Positions 1-9,011 are shown, numbered from the stretch's first letter. The stretch: 64,000 bases of DNA from Ilumatobacteraceae bacterium (GCA_033344875.1 JAWPMO010000001.1:3497595-3561594), one strand, 5' to 3'. Translations and numbers: made by a program. The notes: generated by a model not told the origin, from the sequence alone.

Positions 1-806
1 CGCTCGGCGGGTTGTTCGCCTTCTCCCAGGGAGCGTTCATGGGGATCGGCGCTTACACCTCCGCCCGCATCTCGGAAAGCAACGGATTCCTCGCCGGACT
101 CGGCGCTGCGATCGGCGTCACGCTGATCGTCGGCATCGTCCTCGGCTTCCTGCTTCGAAAGGCGAAACATCTGTACTTCGCGATCGGTGCGCTCGCGTTC
201 GCCGAGGTCTGTGTCCTTCTCTTCCGGAACTGGTCGGTCTTCACCGGGGGGAAGGGAGCCGGCAACCTGTTCGGCCTCGACAAGCCGACGATCGCCGGCT
301 ACGAATTCCGGTCCTCCTCGCAGGTCTTCTGGTTCGTGCTGGCAACGACCTGCGTCGTCTTGGTGATCGGGGCATGGGTCGAACGCTCGCCCGTGCGCCG
401 CAGCGGGCTCGCCACGAAGGAGATCCCGATGGTCGCCCACGCGAACGGCGTGCCGGTTCACCGCGTCGTCATCTTCCTGTTCGGATTCGGCTGTGCGCTC
501 GCCGGTCTGGCCGGTTCGTTGTCGGCGCACTCGATCGGTTCGATCACACCGGAGGCGTTCCTCGTCGGGCTGTCGATCAACCTGTATCTGATGATCCTCC
601 TCGGCGGCCTCGGGAGCATGTGGGGTGCTGTCGCCGGAGCGTTCTTCGTGACCTGGCTCCCCGAGCTGCTCCGTCCGATCCAGGAGTACACCACCGTGGT
701 GTTCTCGGTGCTGCTGCTCGCCACGATCGTGATCATGCCCGAAGGCGTGACGGGCACCGGCGGCAAGGCGATTCGTGGGGTGGTGAAGCGTGTTAGAGGC
801 TCATAG
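1..806 (+). CDS. livM: Branched-chain amino acid-type ABC importer permease LivM (5' end outside window)
   Basis: Inner-membrane permease of a HAAT-type ABC importer, a family that carries branched-chain amino acids, amides, aromatic acids and sometimes sterol-derived acids. The reading frame is open from base 3 at the window edge, so the N-terminus is missing and about 267 residues are visible. Several hydrophobic helices are seen. The FSQGAFMGIGAY motif matches the LivM GHAAFFGIGAY region, and the late GGLGSMWGAVAGAFF stretch is the conserved loop that contacts the ATPases. It overlaps livG by 17 bp. The coupled monooxygenase downstream suggests a hydrophobic carboxylate or steroid-like substrate rather than leucine; that is inference. 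Confidence 0.88.
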   Translation, partial: LGGLFAFSQGAFMGIGAYTSARISESNGFLAGLGAAIGVTLIVGIVLGFLLRKAKHLYFAIGALAFAEVCVLLFRNWSVFTGGKGAGNLFGLDKPTIAGYEFRSSSQVFWFVLATTCVVLVIGAWVERSPVRRSGLATKEIPMVAHANGVPVHRVVIFLFGFGCALAGLAGSLSAHSIGSITPEAFLVGLSINLYLMILLGGLGSMWGAVAGAFFVTWLPELLRPIQEYTTVVFSVLLLATIVIMPEGVTGTGGKAIRGVVKRVRGS

Positions 807-1536
807 CGTCTCGGTCAACTTCGGGGCGGTCGTCGCCGTCAACGACGTTCGACTGTCGCTGAAGCGCAACGAAGTGCTCGGGATCGTCGGTCCGAACGGG
901 TCGGGGAAGAGCACCTTGCTCAATGCGCTGAGCGGTCTCGTGCCTGCCGTCGGCACCGTCGAGATCGATGGCGAGCCGGTCGCGCGACGGAACCCACTGC
1001 GCGTCCGTCGGGCCGGTTTCGTTCGGACGTTCCAGACCCCGCAGGCGTTCACCGAGCTGTCGTGTATCGAGAACGTCATGGTGTCATCGCCCGACACGTC
1101 GCTCACGGGCATGGTCGGTGCATTGGTCAACCGGCCAGGGATGTGGCGACACGAGCGCGCCCGGATCGAGGCGGCGTACGAGGCCCTCGAGCGGGTCGGT
1201 CTCGCCGAGCACGCGACGTCGCCGGCGGCCGGGCTCGCATACGGCCAGAATCGCTACCTCGAGATCGCACGAGCGATCGCCGCGAAGCCGCTGATCCTGG
1301 CCATGGACGAACCGTCGGCGGGCCTCAACCAGCTCGAGACCGCCGAACTCGCGAAACTGATCCTGTCGCTGCGCGATGACGGCCTGTCGATCCTGGTGGT
1401 CGACCACAAGATCGGTTTTCTCCGTTCGATCTGCGATCGGATGATGGTGCTCTCACTCGGTGAGGTCCTCGCCGAGGGACGACCTGACGCCGTGTTCGAG
1501 GACCCCGCTGTCATCGACGCCTACCTGGGAGCCTGA
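790..1536 (+). CDS. livG: ABC importer ATP-binding protein LivG
   Basis: Cytoplasmic ATPase of the HAAT importer, 248 residues, the usual LivG length. Walker A is GPNGSGKS at residues 34-41. The signature is LAYGQ, the LivG-type variant of LSGGQ, followed by Walker B with LAMDEP. The GTG start lies inside the end of livM, which implies translational coupling; livF begins 3 bp after its stop. The C-terminal DPAVIDAYLG is typical of LivG. Substrate cannot be read from the ATPase. Confidence 0.9.
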   Translation: MLEAHSVSVNFGAVVAVNDVRLSLKRNEVLGIVGPNGSGKSTLLNALSGLVPAVGTVEIDGEPVARRNPLRVRRAGFVRTFQTPQAFTELSCIENVMVSSPDTSLTGMVGALVNRPGMWRHERARIEAAYEALERVGLAEHATSPAAGLAYGQNRYLEIARAIAAKPLILAMDEPSAGLNQLETAELAKLILSLRDDGLSILVVDHKIGFLRSICDRMMVLSLGEVLAEGRPDAVFEDPAVIDAYLGA

Positions 1537-1539
1537 ACG

Positions 1540-2268
1540 ATGCTCGAAATCCGGTCACTCCGAGTCGAATACGGGTCGACCGTCGCCGTCGACGGTATCG
1601 ATCTCACGGTCGGGGCTCGGGGCGCAGTCGCCCTGCTCGGGCCCAACGGGGCGGGCAAGTCGTCGACGCTCGATGCGATCTCCGGGCTCGTGCCGTACGA
1701 AGGCGAGGTTGTCTTCGACGGCACGGAACTCAGTGGTCTCCCGGCAGAAAAGGTGGCGCGCCTGGGGCTGATCCATGTGCCGGAAGGCCGCAAAGTCTTC
1801 CCGACGCTGACCGTTCACGAGAATCTGTTGGTCGGCACCTCGGCGCGCGCCGGTCGCACCGACGGGTTCTCGCTCGACGACGTCTATGACCTCCTCCCGC
1901 CACTTCAGGGGTTGCGGAAGCGGACCGGTTGGGCGCTGTCCGGCGGCGAGCAGCAGATGGTCGCGATCGGTCGCGGACTGGTGGCCGCCCCACGACTACT
2001 CATGCTCGACGAGCCGTCGCTCGGCCTCGCGCCGATCATCGTTCGCGATGTCATGGCCACGATCGAGACCGTCTCGGATCGCATCCCGATCCTGATCGTG
2101 GAGCAGAACTCGACGGCCGCCATGCGGGTGTGCTCTCGTGCGTCCGTGCTGGTGAAAGGAAAGGTCGTGCTCGAGGGAACCGCAGAGAGCATGAGCAACC
2201 GTGAAGCCTTGATCGAGTCGTACTTGGGCACCTCACTCGAATCGACGGACGCCCCGCCGTCCCGATGA
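1540..2268 (+). CDS. livF: ABC importer ATP-binding protein LivF
   Basis: Second ATPase of the HAAT importer, 242 residues. Walker A is GPNGAGKSS near residue 35, the signature is LSGGEQQM, and Walker B is LLMLDEPSLGLAP, which is characteristic of LivF. Its stop overlaps the ATG of the next gene (ATGA at 2265-2268), so the flavin monooxygenase is made from the same transcript. That linkage between a liv-type importer and a catabolic enzyme is the main clue to the substrate class. No substrate-binding lipoprotein or LivH is in view; they would lie left of the window. Confidence 0.9.
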   Translation: MLEIRSLRVEYGSTVAVDGIDLTVGARGAVALLGPNGAGKSSTLDAISGLVPYEGEVVFDGTELSGLPAEKVARLGLIHVPEGRKVFPTLTVHENLLVGTSARAGRTDGFSLDDVYDLLPPLQGLRKRTGWALSGGEQQMVAIGRGLVAAPRLLMLDEPSLGLAPIIVRDVMATIETVSDRIPILIVEQNSTAAMRVCSRASVLVKGKVVLEGTAESMSNREALIESYLGTSLESTDAPPSR

Positions 2269-3935
2269 CGCCGTCGTCCGGTGAAGACGGGTCGCAGCGC
2301 GACAGCGTGGCTGCGGGGAGTCCAGCGGACGACACCGAGATGCCCGGCGAGTCGCCGCACTTCGACGTCGTCGTCGTCGGTGCCGGGATCGGCGGCATCT
2401 ATGCGACGTACAAGTTTCGCGAACAGGGGTTGTCGGTCCGATGCATCGAGGGAGCCGGTGGCGTCGGCGGCGTGTGGTATCACAACCGCTATCCCGGAGC
2501 GCGCGTCGACGTCGACAGCTTCGACTACTGCTACTACTTCTCCGAGGACCTCTACCGCGACTGGGAGTGGAGCGAACGATACGCCGCCCAGCCCGAGTTG
2601 CTGGCCTACCTGAACCACGTCACCGATCGGTTCGACCTCCGACAACACATGCGCTTCGACACCTGGGTGACCGGTGCCGAGTGGAACTCCGACCAACACC
2701 GGTACGTGATCACGACGAGCCGGGGCGACCGGTGCACGGCGCAGTTCCTGGTCATGGCGACGGGCATGTTGTCCGCGGCCCGCACACCGGATTTTTCGGG
2801 CCTCGAGGACTTCGAGGGTGAGTGGGTCCAGACCTCGCACTGGCCCGACCACCCGGTCGACTGGGCAGGGAAACGGGTCGCCGTCATCGGCACCGGATCG
2901 TCCGGCGTGCAAACGGTGCCCGTGGTCGCCGAGGACGCCCGGCACGTCCACGTGTTCCAACGGACACCGAACTATTCGGTGCCGGCGCGCAACGGCCCGA
3001 TGGACGCCGCGACGTGGAGGGAGATCGCCTCCGACCTCGACAAGGCACGCCAGGACCTCTACGGACACGCCGGTGCGACGCACATCGTCTACGGCGACGA
3101 ACCGGCGTCCAGGTTCACCGCTGACGAGCGGATCGAAGTGCTCGAGCAGTTCTGGCGGGACGGCGGGCACGGCTTCGGGCGGGTCTTCAGTGATCAGGGC
3201 CTCGACGCGGACGTCAACGATCTCGTCGCTGACTTCGTGCGCGACAAGATTCGCTCCACGGTGGACGATCCCGAGACGGCTGAACGGCTCTGCCCCTGGG
3301 ACCACCCGATCGGCACACGTCGACTGGTGCTCGACATCGGCTACTACGAGTCGTTCAATCGCGACAACGTGACGCTCGTGGACGCCCGAGACGAAGCGAT
3401 CGAGCATCTCACGGCGACCGGCATCCAGACGTCCGGTCGACACTACGAGGTGGACCTGATCATCTTCGCGCTCGGGTTCCACGCGTTCACCGGTGCGATC
3501 GATCGTGCCGGGATCCGAAACGATCAGGGCGCGTCGCCGACCGATCATTGGGACCGCGGCCCACGAACGTTCCTCGGCGTGATGACCGCAGGCTTTCCGA
3601 ACTTCTTCATGTTGACGGGACCGGGGAGCCCGTCGGTGCTCGCCAACATGACCATCGGCAACGAGTTCCACGTCGACTGGGTGGCGCAGGTGATCGAGCA
3701 CCTGCGGACCGAGGGAAAGTCGATGGTCGAGCCGACCGCCGAGGGCGAAGCAGCGTGGGTCGCCGAAGTCGCGGCGGTTTCCGATCGGCTGCTTCGTCGC
3801 AGGGTCCGGAACTACATGGTGCACATCAACGACGACGACGACGACGAGTTCGTGTTCATCCCGTACGCGGGGGGCTTCAACCGCTATGTCGAGCGCGTCG
3901 AGTCCATCGGCTACGACGGTCTGTCGTTTCGCTGA
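2265..3935 (+). CDS. Flavin-containing monooxygenase, Baeyer-Villiger type
   Basis: Predicted NADPH- and FAD-dependent monooxygenase of the cyclohexanone/steroid monooxygenase type (556 residues), which inserts oxygen next to a ketone to give an ester or lactone. The FAD site is GAGIGG at 39-44 and the NADPH Rossmann motif is VIGTGSSG near 208-214. The Baeyer-Villiger fingerprint lies at 183-194 as FEGEWVQTSHWP: the F, G and WP positions match FxGxxxHxxxWP, but the usual His is Gln, with a His three residues later. It is coupled to livF by a 4-bp overlap. Oxidation of a cyclic ketone or steroid side chain would suit the ipd genes nearby. Flavin class is confident; strict Baeyer-Villiger activity is less so. 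Confidence 0.85.
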   Translation: MTPSSGEDGSQRDSVAAGSPADDTEMPGESPHFDVVVVGAGIGGIYATYKFREQGLSVRCIEGAGGVGGVWYHNRYPGARVDVDSFDYCYYFSEDLYRDWEWSERYAAQPELLAYLNHVTDRFDLRQHMRFDTWVTGAEWNSDQHRYVITTSRGDRCTAQFLVMATGMLSAARTPDFSGLEDFEGEWVQTSHWPDHPVDWAGKRVAVIGTGSSGVQTVPVVAEDARHVHVFQRTPNYSVPARNGPMDAATWREIASDLDKARQDLYGHAGATHIVYGDEPASRFTADERIEVLEQFWRDGGHGFGRVFSDQGLDADVNDLVADFVRDKIRSTVDDPETAERLCPWDHPIGTRRLVLDIGYYESFNRDNVTLVDARDEAIEHLTATGIQTSGRHYEVDLIIFALGFHAFTGAIDRAGIRNDQGASPTDHWDRGPRTFLGVMTAGFPNFFMLTGPGSPSVLANMTIGNEFHVDWVAQVIEHLRTEGKSMVEPTAEGEAAWVAEVAAVSDRLLRRRVRNYMVHINDDDDDEFVFIPYAGGFNRYVERVESIGYDGLSFR

Positions 3936-3959
3936 CGCCCCGGCGCGGCGCCGCGTACG

Positions 3960-4892
3960 TCACCCCTCGAGTGCCCGATCCAGGGCCCGCACGATCTCGT
4001 TCATCGTTGCCTCGGCGACAGGCGTCGTGGGCGCCAACGACATGAATCCGTGTGGCACGTCCGGCACCACGTGGAGCTCGACGTCGACTCCGGCGCGCAT
4101 CATCCGGACCGCGTGATCGACGGCGTCGTCACGGAGGCAATCGAGTCCGGCCGCGAGCACGTAGGCCGCGGGGAGGTTCGCCACGTCGGTCGCCCGCGTG
4201 GGGGCGGCGTACGCCGGGACCTCGTCGCGATCGGTGCCGAGGTAGTGGTCCCACGCGATGCGTGCATCTTCGGCATTGAAGACGATCGCGTCCGCCGCCG
4301 TGCTGAACGATGCGCCCTGGCGGCGGTCGTCGATGAACGGGTACAGCAGGAGTTGGAACGCGAGGTCGGGGCCGCCCCGGTCTCGGGCGTCGAGCGCCAC
4401 GGCGGCAGCGAGCCCTGCTCCAGCACTCGTACCGCCCACGGCCACCCGGTCGGATGGCACGCCGGTCAGCGCGCCCGCCGCGACCTGTTCGACGACGTGG
4501 ACGCAGTCGTGGAAACCCGCTGGAAACGGATGCTCCGGTGCCAGCCGGTAGTCGACGGATACGACCGTCGAACCCGTGCGGCCCGAGAGTTCCGAGCAGA
4601 TCAGATCCTCGTGGTCGGCCGCTCCGATGCAGTACGCGCCGCCGTGGATCCACACGAGCGTGCCACGGCTGCTGTCGGGAGCTGCGGGCCGGTGAACGCG
4701 GATCGGCACCGGGTCGCCGTCGGGGCGAGGGACAGCAGCGTCCTCGATGCGGACGCCGTGCCGCGGTACGAATGGTGGGAGCGCGCTGCGCGCCTCGCGG
4801 ACGCGTTCGCGCTGGACCGCCGGGTGGACGAAGTCGACGGGCGACCACGAGGCGAGGATGGTTGCGACGTCAGGATCCATGGACATGCTCAT
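3960..4892 (-). CDS. Alpha/beta hydrolase, hormone-sensitive-lipase-family esterase
   Basis: Esterase of 310 residues, likely cytoplasmic. The oxyanion-hole motif HGGAY, the nucleophile elbow GGTSAGAG and a late VPHGFM supply oxyanion, Ser and His elements; an Asp in DCLRDDA before the His completes a plausible triad. This pattern is the HSL/Est family, which hydrolyses short acyl esters. It is convergent with the monooxygenase gene and separated from it by 24 bp. An esterase beside a Baeyer-Villiger-type enzyme suggests hydrolysis of the ester or lactone product, but that pairing is inferred. It is 58 bp downstream of the PhyH gene and probably cotranscribed. Confidence 0.88.
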   Translation of the reverse strand: MSMSMDPDVATILASWSPVDFVHPAVQRERVREARSALPPFVPRHGVRIEDAAVPRPDGDPVPIRVHRPAAPDSSRGTLVWIHGGAYCIGAADHEDLICSELSGRTGSTVVSVDYRLAPEHPFPAGFHDCVHVVEQVAAGALTGVPSDRVAVGGTSAGAGLAAAVALDARDRGGPDLAFQLLLYPFIDDRRQGASFSTAADAIVFNAEDARIAWDHYLGTDRDEVPAYAAPTRATDVANLPAAYVLAAGLDCLRDDAVDHAVRMMRAGVDVELHVVPDVPHGFMSLAPTTPVAEATMNEIVRALDRALEG

Positions 4893-4950
4893 CGATCAAT
4901 CCAAGTACAGAGGGTCGCCGGGCCAACTCCGGCCCCCACGCTCGGCACGG

Positions 4951-5769
4951 TCACTTGATCCGGTCCCAGACCATCGGCTTGCCTGCCGCCGGATCGAACC
5001 ACGACGCTGGGTCCTCGCCGGCGACGTGGCCGTGTAGCCCACGGAACGTGCCATAACCGACCAGTCGGCGCAGCCGTGCGGGAAACTCGGCGACTTGATC
5101 CCGGCCCACCCCGAGGAGCTGGTTCTCCTCCTGTCGGAGCCAGCCGGCGCAGTAGTTGCAGACGATTCCCATTCGACGATGCTGTGAGTCGTTGGCACCA
5201 CCGCCATGCCAGAGCGAACCGTTGTAGATCAAGATGCTCCCCGCCGGCATCTCGGTCGGGACGGCGGACGGTGCGTCGGCCCGTGTGGGGCGTCGGTCCG
5301 CGTCGTGCGAGCGCGGCACGACGAGCGTCCCCCCGTTCTCCTCGGTGAAGTCCGTGAGCGCCCAGATGGCAACGAGGGCGAGCGGGTCGTGGGGTCGAGG
5401 CACCGGAATCGATGCGTCATCTGCATGCAGAGGTTGGGCGGTCTCACCGGGGTGGATCTCGATCGCCGTGAGGGATGACAGCAGAAGGTCGGGTCCGAGC
5501 ACGGCCTCGGCCACGCCGAGCGCCTGGTCGAACGTCGGTACCGACGCGAACGCCGGATCTCGACTGAGCAGGTTGTAGATCCGTCGTGTGCGGCGTCCGA
5601 TGAAGTCATTCGTGCCGAACGGCGTGTCGAGCCGATCCAGCGTCCGGTCAATGGTGTCGACGAGTTGCTCGACCAGGACGCTCGGGACGACGCCGTCGAG
5701 GACGACGAAGCCGTCGGTGCGGATTCGTTCGACGGCATCGGCCGGCCGGATGTGGTCGGAGGTGGTCAT
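4951..5769 (-). CDS. Phytanoyl-CoA dioxygenase (PhyH) family Fe(II)/2-oxoglutarate oxygenase
   Basis: Non-heme iron oxygenase of 272 residues. The facial triad is visible as LHADD (His-x-Asp) in the middle and SLWHGG later, with a following RR pair that could bind 2-oxoglutarate. PhyH-family enzymes hydroxylate acyl-CoAs and other small lipophilic substrates; substrate here is unknown. Its ATG overlaps the stop of the upstream SDR gene by 4 bp, so the two are coupled. Together with the esterase it forms a leftward operon divergent from the steroid-ring operon. Confidence 0.87.
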   Translation of the reverse strand: MTTSDHIRPADAVERIRTDGFVVLDGVVPSVLVEQLVDTIDRTLDRLDTPFGTNDFIGRRTRRIYNLLSRDPAFASVPTFDQALGVAEAVLGPDLLLSSLTAIEIHPGETAQPLHADDASIPVPRPHDPLALVAIWALTDFTEENGGTLVVPRSHDADRRPTRADAPSAVPTEMPAGSILIYNGSLWHGGGANDSQHRRMGIVCNYCAGWLRQEENQLLGVGRDQVAEFPARLRRLVGYGTFRGLHGHVAGEDPASWFDPAAGKPMVWDRIK

Positions 5770-6536
5770 CGGCCGCCCGCCGCGTCGAGGAACGGCGGTC
5801 GATCGCCGCCGCCGTGGACCACGAGTTCGGAACCCGAGATGTAACTCGCGAGCGGCGAACTGAGGAAGACACAGGCATCAGCGATGTCGAGGGGTGTGGC
5901 GAAGCGGCTCATGGGGATCGTCGCTGCGATTCGGTCAGTGGCACCCGCGTCACCGTAGTGAGCGTCGGAGTCGTCGGTCCTGACCATTCCGACGGTCACG
6001 CAGTTCGACCGGATCGCCGGCGCCCACTCCTGACCGATCGTTCTGGTGAAGTTGGCCAGGCCGGCCTTCGCCGCCGCGTACGCAGCGACGGTCGGGCCGG
6101 GTCGGTTCGCAGCGACACTCGAGATGTTGACGATCGACCCGCCACCGTCGCGCTGCGTGTCGTCTCCGAGCAGATGCCGGTGTGCCGCCTGGCTGCAGTG
6201 CATCGCGGCGAGCAAGTTGAGCGAGACGATCCGCTCGGTGAACCGAGGTGACACGGTCGCCGTGTCGGCCGGCGGTGACCCGCCTGCGTTGTTGACGACG
6301 ATGTCGAGACGGCCGTGGGCCGCGACGACCGACTCGATCGCGGCGGCGGCCTGTTCCGCGTCTCGGAGGTCGGCGACGTGGAACGACCAATCGTCCGGGA
6401 GTTCGACCGGGGTGCGAGCGCAGACAGCGATAGCGGCGCCCGCCTGGGCGAACCGTTCGGCGATACCACGTCCGATACCTCTGGTTCCGCCGGTGACCAC
6501 CACCGTCCGTCCGCTGAGGTCGATCGTGATGGCCAC
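5766..6536 (-). CDS. Short-chain dehydrogenase/reductase (SDR)
   Basis: Classical SDR of 256 residues. The cofactor motif is GGTRGIGRG near residue 17, the NNAGG segment follows, and the catalytic Ser and YAAAK (Tyr-x3-Lys) are in place. It would interconvert an alcohol and a ketone with NAD(P). The start is GTG at 6536, facing echA20 across a 62-bp divergent promoter region that contains a perfect palindrome. First gene of the SDR-PhyH-esterase operon. Confidence 0.9.
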   Translation of the reverse strand: MAITIDLSGRTVVVTGGTRGIGRGIAERFAQAGAAIAVCARTPVELPDDWSFHVADLRDAEQAAAAIESVVAAHGRLDIVVNNAGGSPPADTATVSPRFTERIVSLNLLAAMHCSQAAHRHLLGDDTQRDGGGSIVNISSVAANRPGPTVAAYAAAKAGLANFTRTIGQEWAPAIRSNCVTVGMVRTDDSDAHYGDAGATDRIAATIPMSRFATPLDIADACVFLSSPLASYISGSELVVHGGGDRPPFLDAAGGR

Positions 6537-6563
6537 GCCGACGAAGGTAGCTCCCCGTCACTT

Positions 6564-6580
6564 TCTGACGCAACGTCAGA
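6564..6580. promoter_or_regulatory. Perfect 17-bp palindrome in divergent promoter (candidate operator)
   Basis: TCTGACGCAACGTCAGA: 7-bp arms separated by CAA, between the SDR start (6536) and echA20 start (6599). The arm length and spacing suit a TetR-family dimer. No TetR gene is adjacent, so the regulator would be encoded elsewhere. Position allows control of both operons at once. Confidence 0.65.
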
Positions 6581-6598
6581 TCAGACTAAGGTGCTGCC

Positions 6599-7375
6599 AT
6601 GGGCATCGAGACGTACACAGATCGCACGGGGGTCGCCGAGGTGGTCATGGACTGCCCGCCGGTCAACGCCTTGACGGTCGCCGAATGGTTCGAACTCGCT
6701 CGGGTCGTCCGACAGTGCGGCGAGGAGCCGTCGACCAGGGCGGTGGTCCTGCGTGCCGAAGGGCGCGGGTTCAATGCCGGCGTCGACATCAAGGAGATGC
6801 AGAACACCGACGGGTTCGATGCGTTGATCGGGGCGAACCGCGGCTGCTACGAAGCCTTCGCTGCGGTGTACGACTGTCCGGTACCGGTCATCTCGGCCGT
6901 GCACGGCTTCTGCGTCGGCGGCGGGATCGGACTGGTCGGCAACAGCGACGTGATCGTGGCGAGCGACGACGCCTACTTCGGGTTGCCGGAGGTCGATCGT
7001 GGAGCGCTGGGCGCCGCGACCCACCTGTCGCGCCTCGTTCCCCAACACAAGATGAGGGCGATGGTGTACACGTCGGCGACCGCGACAGCGGCCGAATTGC
7101 AGGCGTGGGGCAGCGTGCTCGACGTGGTCCCCGCGGATCGGCTGCTCGAGACGGCTCGTGGAGTCGCCGGGCTCATCGCCGAGAAGTCGCCGACCGTCAT
7201 CCGGGCAGCGAAGGAGAGCCTCAACGGCATCGACCTGTGGGACGTCAAGCGCAGCTACCGGTATGAGCAGGGCTTCACGTTCGAACTGAATCTCTCGGGC
7301 GTCAGCGATGAGTTGCGTGACGACTTCGCCCGGACCGACAAAGCGGAACGCAACGAGCACGGAGGCACGAAATGA
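6599..7375 (+). CDS. echA20: EchA20-like enoyl-CoA hydratase-family hydrolase of steroid ring degradation
   Basis: Crotonase-fold enzyme of 258 residues with oxyanion segments GFNAGVDIKEMQ and GFCVGGGIGL. In Mycobacterium tuberculosis the neighbouring genes Rv3550-Rv3553 are echA20, ipdA, ipdB and ipdC; the same four-gene order is seen here. EchA20 there opens ring D of the indandione propionate-CoA intermediate left after steroid rings A and B are removed. The AAGGTG ribosome site at 6588-6593 fixes the ATG at 6599. It overlaps ipdA by 4 bp. Function is assigned from synteny plus sequence resemblance from memory, without alignment. Confidence 0.87.
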   Translation: MGIETYTDRTGVAEVVMDCPPVNALTVAEWFELARVVRQCGEEPSTRAVVLRAEGRGFNAGVDIKEMQNTDGFDALIGANRGCYEAFAAVYDCPVPVISAVHGFCVGGGIGLVGNSDVIVASDDAYFGLPEVDRGALGAATHLSRLVPQHKMRAMVYTSATATAAELQAWGSVLDVVPADRLLETARGVAGLIAEKSPTVIRAAKESLNGIDLWDVKRSYRYEQGFTFELNLSGVSDELRDDFARTDKAERNEHGGTK

Positions 7376-8262
7376 CCAGCGACAAGCGACTGTCCAGCGA
7401 CGAGGCGGTTGCCTCGCTGTCCGACGGTATGACGATCGGGATCGGCGGGTGGGGGAGCCGACGGAAGCCGATGAGTTTCGTGCGAGCGTTGTTGCGGTCG
7501 TCCCTCACGGACCTCACGATCGTCTCCTACGGTGGTCCGGATGTCGGGCTGCTCTGTGCGGCGGGCAAGGTTCGGCGACTCGTCTACGGCTTCGTCTCGC
7601 TCGACTCGGTGCCGTTGGAACCGCACTTCCGGGCCGCTCGTCAGGCCGGGACGATCCCGGAACTCGTCGAGTACGACGAAGGCATGCTGCAGTGGGCGCT
7701 CTACGCCGGCTCGCTGCGTCTGCCGTTCCTGCCGACCCGCGCCGGTCTGGGCAGCGGCGTGATGGAGGTCAACCCATCGCTCCGACTCGTGACGTCGCCC
7801 TATGAGGACGGCGAGGACCTGGTGGCGGTTCCGGGACTTCGTCTCGACGCTGCCTGCGTCCATCTGAACCGTGCCGACGCTCGAGGCAACGCCCAGTACC
7901 TGGGGCCGGACCTGTATTTCGACGACCTGTTCCTCACCGCATGCGAACCCGGGCATCGGTTCGTGAGCTGTGAACGTGTGATCCCGACCGAGTCGCTCCT
8001 CGACGAGGGCTCGTTCCACACGCTGCGGATCAATCGCTCGATGGTGGATGGGGTCATCGAGGCACCGCGAGGTGCGCACTTCACCACATGCGAGCCCGAC
8101 TACGGCCGCGACGAGGCCTTTCAACGGGCGTACGTGACGGCTGCCCGCGACGCTGCACAATGGGAGACGTTCACCGAGCGGTTCCTGGGCGGCAGCGAGG
8201 ACGATTACCTGCGGGCGGTCGACGCATGGCACGCCGAACAGCAGGAGGAGACGAACCGATGA
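7372..8262 (+). CDS. ipdA: IpdA, alpha subunit of steroid ring C hydrolase (CoA-transferase fold)
   Basis: 296 residues of the class I CoA-transferase alpha fold. The segments GMTIGIGGWGSRRKPM, VSYGGPDVGLLC, GFVSLDS, TSPY and EAPRGAHFTT closely resemble mycobacterial IpdA. IpdAB is a heterodimer that, despite its fold, hydrolyses the carbon-carbon bond of COCHEA-CoA to open the last steroid ring. The start ATG overlaps the echA20 stop, and ipdB begins within its last codons, so subunits are coupled. One of the safest functional calls in the window. Confidence 0.9.
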   Translation: MTSDKRLSSDEAVASLSDGMTIGIGGWGSRRKPMSFVRALLRSSLTDLTIVSYGGPDVGLLCAAGKVRRLVYGFVSLDSVPLEPHFRAARQAGTIPELVEYDEGMLQWALYAGSLRLPFLPTRAGLGSGVMEVNPSLRLVTSPYEDGEDLVAVPGLRLDAACVHLNRADARGNAQYLGPDLYFDDLFLTACEPGHRFVSCERVIPTESLLDEGSFHTLRINRSMVDGVIEAPRGAHFTTCEPDYGRDEAFQRAYVTAARDAAQWETFTERFLGGSEDDYLRAVDAWHAEQQEETNR

Positions 8263-9011
8263 GCGAACCAACACTTGCCGACGTCGTGGTCGTCGCGTGC
8301 GCCGAGGCGTTCCGGGGCGACGGCGAAATATTCGCGTCGGGGATGGGAACGATCCCGATGCTCGGTGCCCGCCTCGCCCGCGCCACCTTCGAGCCCGACC
8401 TGCTCGTTTCCGACGGCGAAGCGTTCTATGTCGCGAACGATCTCGAGGTCGGAGGCACCGACAAGGTGATCGAGGGCTGGATCCCGTTCCGTTCTGTCTT
8501 CGACACGGTGTGGGGTGGACGCCGGCACGTGATGATGGGCGCTACCCAGATCGACGTGCACGGGAACACGAACATCGCGAACATCGGTTCGTGGGACCGG
8601 CCGAAGGTCCAGTTGCTCGGGGTCCGTGGAGGACCTGGGAACACGGTCAACCACGCGACCAGTTTCTGGATACCCAACCACACGACGCGGGTGTTCACGC
8701 CAACCGTCGACATGGTGAGTGGCCTCGGCACCGATCGGGCGGCACAGCTCGGTGGATGGGTCGCCGCTCACCATCGACTGGTGCGCGTCGTCACGAACCT
8801 CGCCACACTCGATTTCGGCGGTGAAGGTGGCCGGATGCGCCTGCTGAGCGTTCATCCCGGAGTGAGCGTGGACGATGTCACGACGAACACCGACTTCGAG
8901 CTCGAGATCGGCTCTGACGTCCCCACGACCCGTGCGCCCACCGACGTCGAACTCGAAGCGCTGCAGCGCCTCGACCCTCGGGGCCTGCGACACCGCGAAG
9001 CCGGTGGGTGA
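8259..9011 (+). CDS. ipdB: IpdB, beta subunit of steroid ring C hydrolase
   Basis: 250-residue CoA-transferase-fold beta subunit starting MSEPTLADVVVV. The start at 8259 is supported by GGAGGAG about 9 bp upstream and a 4-bp overlap with ipdA. GSWDRPKVQLLGVRGGPGNT and the later FGGEGGRMRL are typical of the family. It is expected to pair with IpdA in the cytoplasm. A 4-bp overlap joins it to ipdC. Confidence 0.9.
   Translation: MSEPTLADVVVVACAEAFRGDGEIFASGMGTIPMLGARLARATFEPDLLVSDGEAFYVANDLEVGGTDKVIEGWIPFRSVFDTVWGGRRHVMMGATQIDVHGNTNIANIGSWDRPKVQLLGVRGGPGNTVNHATSFWIPNHTTRVFTPTVDMVSGLGTDRAAQLGGWVAAHHRLVRVVTNLATLDFGGEGGRMRLLSVHPGVSVDDVTTNTDFELEIGSDVPTTRAPTDVELEALQRLDPRGLRHREAGG

Noticed and set aside
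1905-3824. 639-codon minus-strand open frame
   Set aside because: Antisense to the monooxygenase and livF, without recognisable domains; typical GC-rich shadow.
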